Source: Comamonadaceae bacterium
GTDB taxonomy: Bacteria > Pseudomonadota > Gammaproteobacteria > Burkholderiales > Burkholderiaceae_C
NCBI GenBank assembly: GCA_947371915.1
Contig: CANBRM010000008.1
Coordinates: 1-52,350 of the forward strand
DNA: 52,350 bases
Direction: 5' to 3'
Under the pieces are notes generated by a model that saw only the letters and a list, made by a program, of their open reading frames with translations, made no database searches and had not been told where the DNA came from. Made by a program: the position numbers and the translations under genes. Below are positions 51,025-52,350 of this stretch, in pieces; the stretch's first letter is position 1; every line of letters begins with the position of its first letter.

Positions 51025-51767
51025 GTTTTGGTGTTGCTGAAATTGGGCCGCACCCAGTCGAGGGTGAGGCGACCGCGCAGGCCAGTTTGGGCGGGTAGCT
51101 CCAACAGCAGGCGAATGGCGTCGGGGGTGACCGGTGTGGCGCTGGTATTGGGCAGGGCTCCGCCGTTGGCGGAAGCGCCACCGTTTGTGGATGCGCTGCC
51201 ACTGGTGTTGTCACCGCTGGACAGCGGGTTGCTCCACGCGTTGCCCCTGAAGTAGCTGATTTGCCACAGGTTCAGCGGCAGCAAGGTGGTCTCGAAGGCT
51301 TGGTCTTCGCTGCTGGGGTTTTGGCCCCAGCGTTCGGCTTGGGTCCATGCCTGTTGCAGGCTGGCGCGGCTTTGCAAGGCGGGGGATTGCCAACGCACCC
51401 AAACACCTTGGTTGTTGCCGGCTTGCGGGGTGTTGCGGCGTGTCCAAGCCACGACCCACAGGCCCGCGTCGCTGCCGTCGGCGCGCCACGTGCTGGCGCG
51501 GCGGGTGAGGCGCAGGGTTTGGCCGTCCCAAGCAACCCCCGCGTCATTCAAGCTTGGCACGGGCTGCATGGCGTCGAGGTCGGCTTGCCATTGGGCGAGC
51601 ACCGTTTGCACGATGGCAATTTGGTCGACATGGGTTTGGGTGGCATTGCGGGTGCGCATGAGCCCATCGAGGCCGCGCCAACTCATGCCCGCCATGACGG
51701 CCATCAAAGTGATGGCGATCAGCAGCTCGATCAGCGTGAAGCCGCGTTGCGGGTTGTGGCGCGCCAT
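51021..51767 (-). CDS. gspJ: Type II secretion minor pseudopilin GspJ
   Basis: 248 residues. Prepilin leader MARHNPQRGFTLIELLIAI with cleavage at G9-F10 and Glu at position +5. The usual GspJ core continues with MAGMSWRGLDGLMRTR and DLDAMQPVPSLN. A Ser/Gly/Asn/Thr-rich low-complexity stretch at about 181-213 (NTSGSASTNGGASANGG) is inserted shortly before the C-terminal LLLELPAQTGLRGRL strand. Its ATG shares one base with the gspI stop (TGATG). Confidence 0.94.
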   Translation of the reverse strand: MARHNPQRGFTLIELLIAITLMAVMAGMSWRGLDGLMRTRNATQTHVDQIAIVQTVLAQWQADLDAMQPVPSLNDAGVAWDGQTLRLTRRASTWRADGSDAGLWVVAWTRRNTPQAGNNQGVWVRWQSPALQSRASLQQAWTQAERWGQNPSSEDQAFETTLLPLNLWQISYFRGNAWSNPLSSGDNTSGSASTNGGASANGGALPNTSATPVTPDAIRLLLELPAQTGLRGRLTLDWVRPNFSNTKT

Positions 51768-52126
51768 CAGTAGCGCCCCAACACGGTGGTGACCCGAAGG
51801 ATGGGCGAGTTGTTGCTGAACACTTGGGCGTCTACTCGGCGAAACGCGGGGTTGGGCGTGGTGCGCACGGTCAGCGCCACGTCGAAGTTGCGCTCGGCTT
51901 GTACGCAGGGTACGCGCGAGTCGCCTACACCTGGCATTTGTTGGGCCAAGCGGAGTTGCTGAATGGCGTTGTCGGCGCAGATTTGCCCGAGCAGCACATC
52001 GGTTTGGCGCTGTGCGTTGTGGGTCAGCGCACCGCTGACTTTGGTGCCGGTCATCAACGCCAGCGCGACGATGGCGAGGGCGACCAAAACTTCAATCAGC
52101 GTGAAACCTTGTTGGCTTTGTTTCAT
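51767..52126 (-). CDS. gspI: Type II secretion minor pseudopilin GspI
   Basis: 119 residues, standard for GspI. Leader MKQSQQGFTLIEVLVALAI, cleaved after the glycine with Glu at +5. Then LGQICADNAIQQLRL, and the C-terminal FDVALTVRTTPNPAFRRVDA. It forms the tip complex with GspJ and GspK. ATG 52126 overlaps the gspH stop (ATGA); a longer frame to 52300 lies inside gspH and is rejected. Confidence 0.95.
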   Translation of the reverse strand: MKQSQQGFTLIEVLVALAIVALALMTGTKVSGALTHNAQRQTDVLLGQICADNAIQQLRLAQQMPGVGDSRVPCVQAERNFDVALTVRTTPNPAFRRVDAQVFSNNSPILRVTTVLGRY

Positions 52127-52350
52127 GGCATCACCTGAAAGGGGCGTAGCCCGTCGGTGGCTATTCGTAATTGCTGCAATTGCTGTAATTGCCGCTGCTG
52201 TGTGACATTGTTTGCGTTGACCGTGTTGCCAGGCTCGGCGGTTACCGTCAGCGTGATGCTGGCGGGGGCGATGATGGGTTCTGGCCCCAGTACCACCCAA
52301 TTTGTGGCGGTTGCTGTGGCATTGATGTTGGAGGCGTTGGGGTTAGGGTT
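52123..52350 (-). CDS. gspH: Type II secretion minor pseudopilin GspH, C-terminal part (cut by window edge)
   Basis: 75 residues of the C-terminus, not covered by an ATG-started frame. NWVVLGPEPIIAPASITLTV and RIATDGLRPFQVMP-stop are the typical C-terminal strands of GspH. A Gln/Leu repeat (QQRQLQQLQQLR) and an Asn/Ala/Thr-rich stretch (NPNPNASNINATATAT) lie before them. The stop overlaps gspI by 4 bp. The leader and gspG presumably lie beyond the right edge. Confidence 0.88.
   Translation of the reverse strand, partial: NPNPNASNINATATATNWVVLGPEPIIAPASITLTVTAEPGNTVNANNVTQQRQLQQLQQLRIATDGLRPFQVMP

Overview
The window looks like the chromosome of a betaproteobacterium of the family Comamonadaceae (Limnohabitans/Rhodoferax/Curvibacter-like). 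This rests on gene content and protein style rather than a database match. Supporting signs are several Bug-type solute-binding proteins, a DUF6279 lipoprotein, a DUF2889 gene next to queC, a type II secretion operon ending in gspN-D-E-F, and high coding density with GC-rich codons. No tRNA, rRNA, CRISPR array or intact insertion sequence was seen.

Layout. 0-1.0 kb: the groES-groL chaperonin operon (minus strand, groL cut by the left edge) with a perfect CIRCE operator. 0.75-2 kb: an AT-rich stretch, an orphan ORF and a small membrane protein. 2-6.8 kb: housekeeping genes (lytic transglycosylase, 5-formyl-THF cyclo-ligase), a TetR regulator, an intergenic space with two large hairpins that share a loop but not their stems, and an MBL-fold protein with an altered metal motif. 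6.8-11.7 kb: a DUF6279 lipoprotein, glmU, an Lrp-type regulator and glmS, i.e. UDP-GlcNAc synthesis. 11.7-12.1 kb: a gene-poor space after glmS with a partial duplication of the glmS end and the wreck of a ChrR-like cupin gene.

12.1-23.7 kb is a catabolic island around a TetR regulator. Leftwards run a three-subunit molybdenum hydroxylase and a CoxG-like protein. Rightwards run a VOC protein, an FAD monooxygenase and a complete branched-chain-amino-acid-type ABC transporter. The simplest reading is uptake followed by successive hydroxylation of an unknown, probably (hetero)aromatic, substrate. 23.7-25.8 kb holds a SET-domain protein, an unknown protein, a YkgJ-type cysteine-cluster protein and a TauE/SafE transporter.

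25.8-36.6 kb is a second catabolic island: four Bug solute-binding proteins without tctAB, two related 3-hydroxyisobutyrate-dehydrogenase-like enzymes, a BKACE (DUF849) enzyme, a carboxymuconolactone-decarboxylase-like protein with lysine/alanine-rich tails, a GlcG/HbpS protein, a two-subunit Rieske oxygenase and an enoyl-CoA hydratase. This suggests aromatic or organic acid breakdown. 36.7-42.7 kb: lipocalin, YggT, UPF0114, DUF2889, queC, an SbmA/YddA-type ABC exporter and a 5'-nucleotidase. 42.7-52.35 kb: a compact type II secretion operon transcribed leftwards as gspH-I-J-K-L-M-N-D-E-F with mostly overlapping stop/start codons; gspH is cut by the right edge.

The most unusual items are the twin loop-sharing hairpins, the duplicated glmS 3' end at an attTn7-like position, the divergent gene pairs with almost no space between start codons, and the two uncharacterised catabolic islands.
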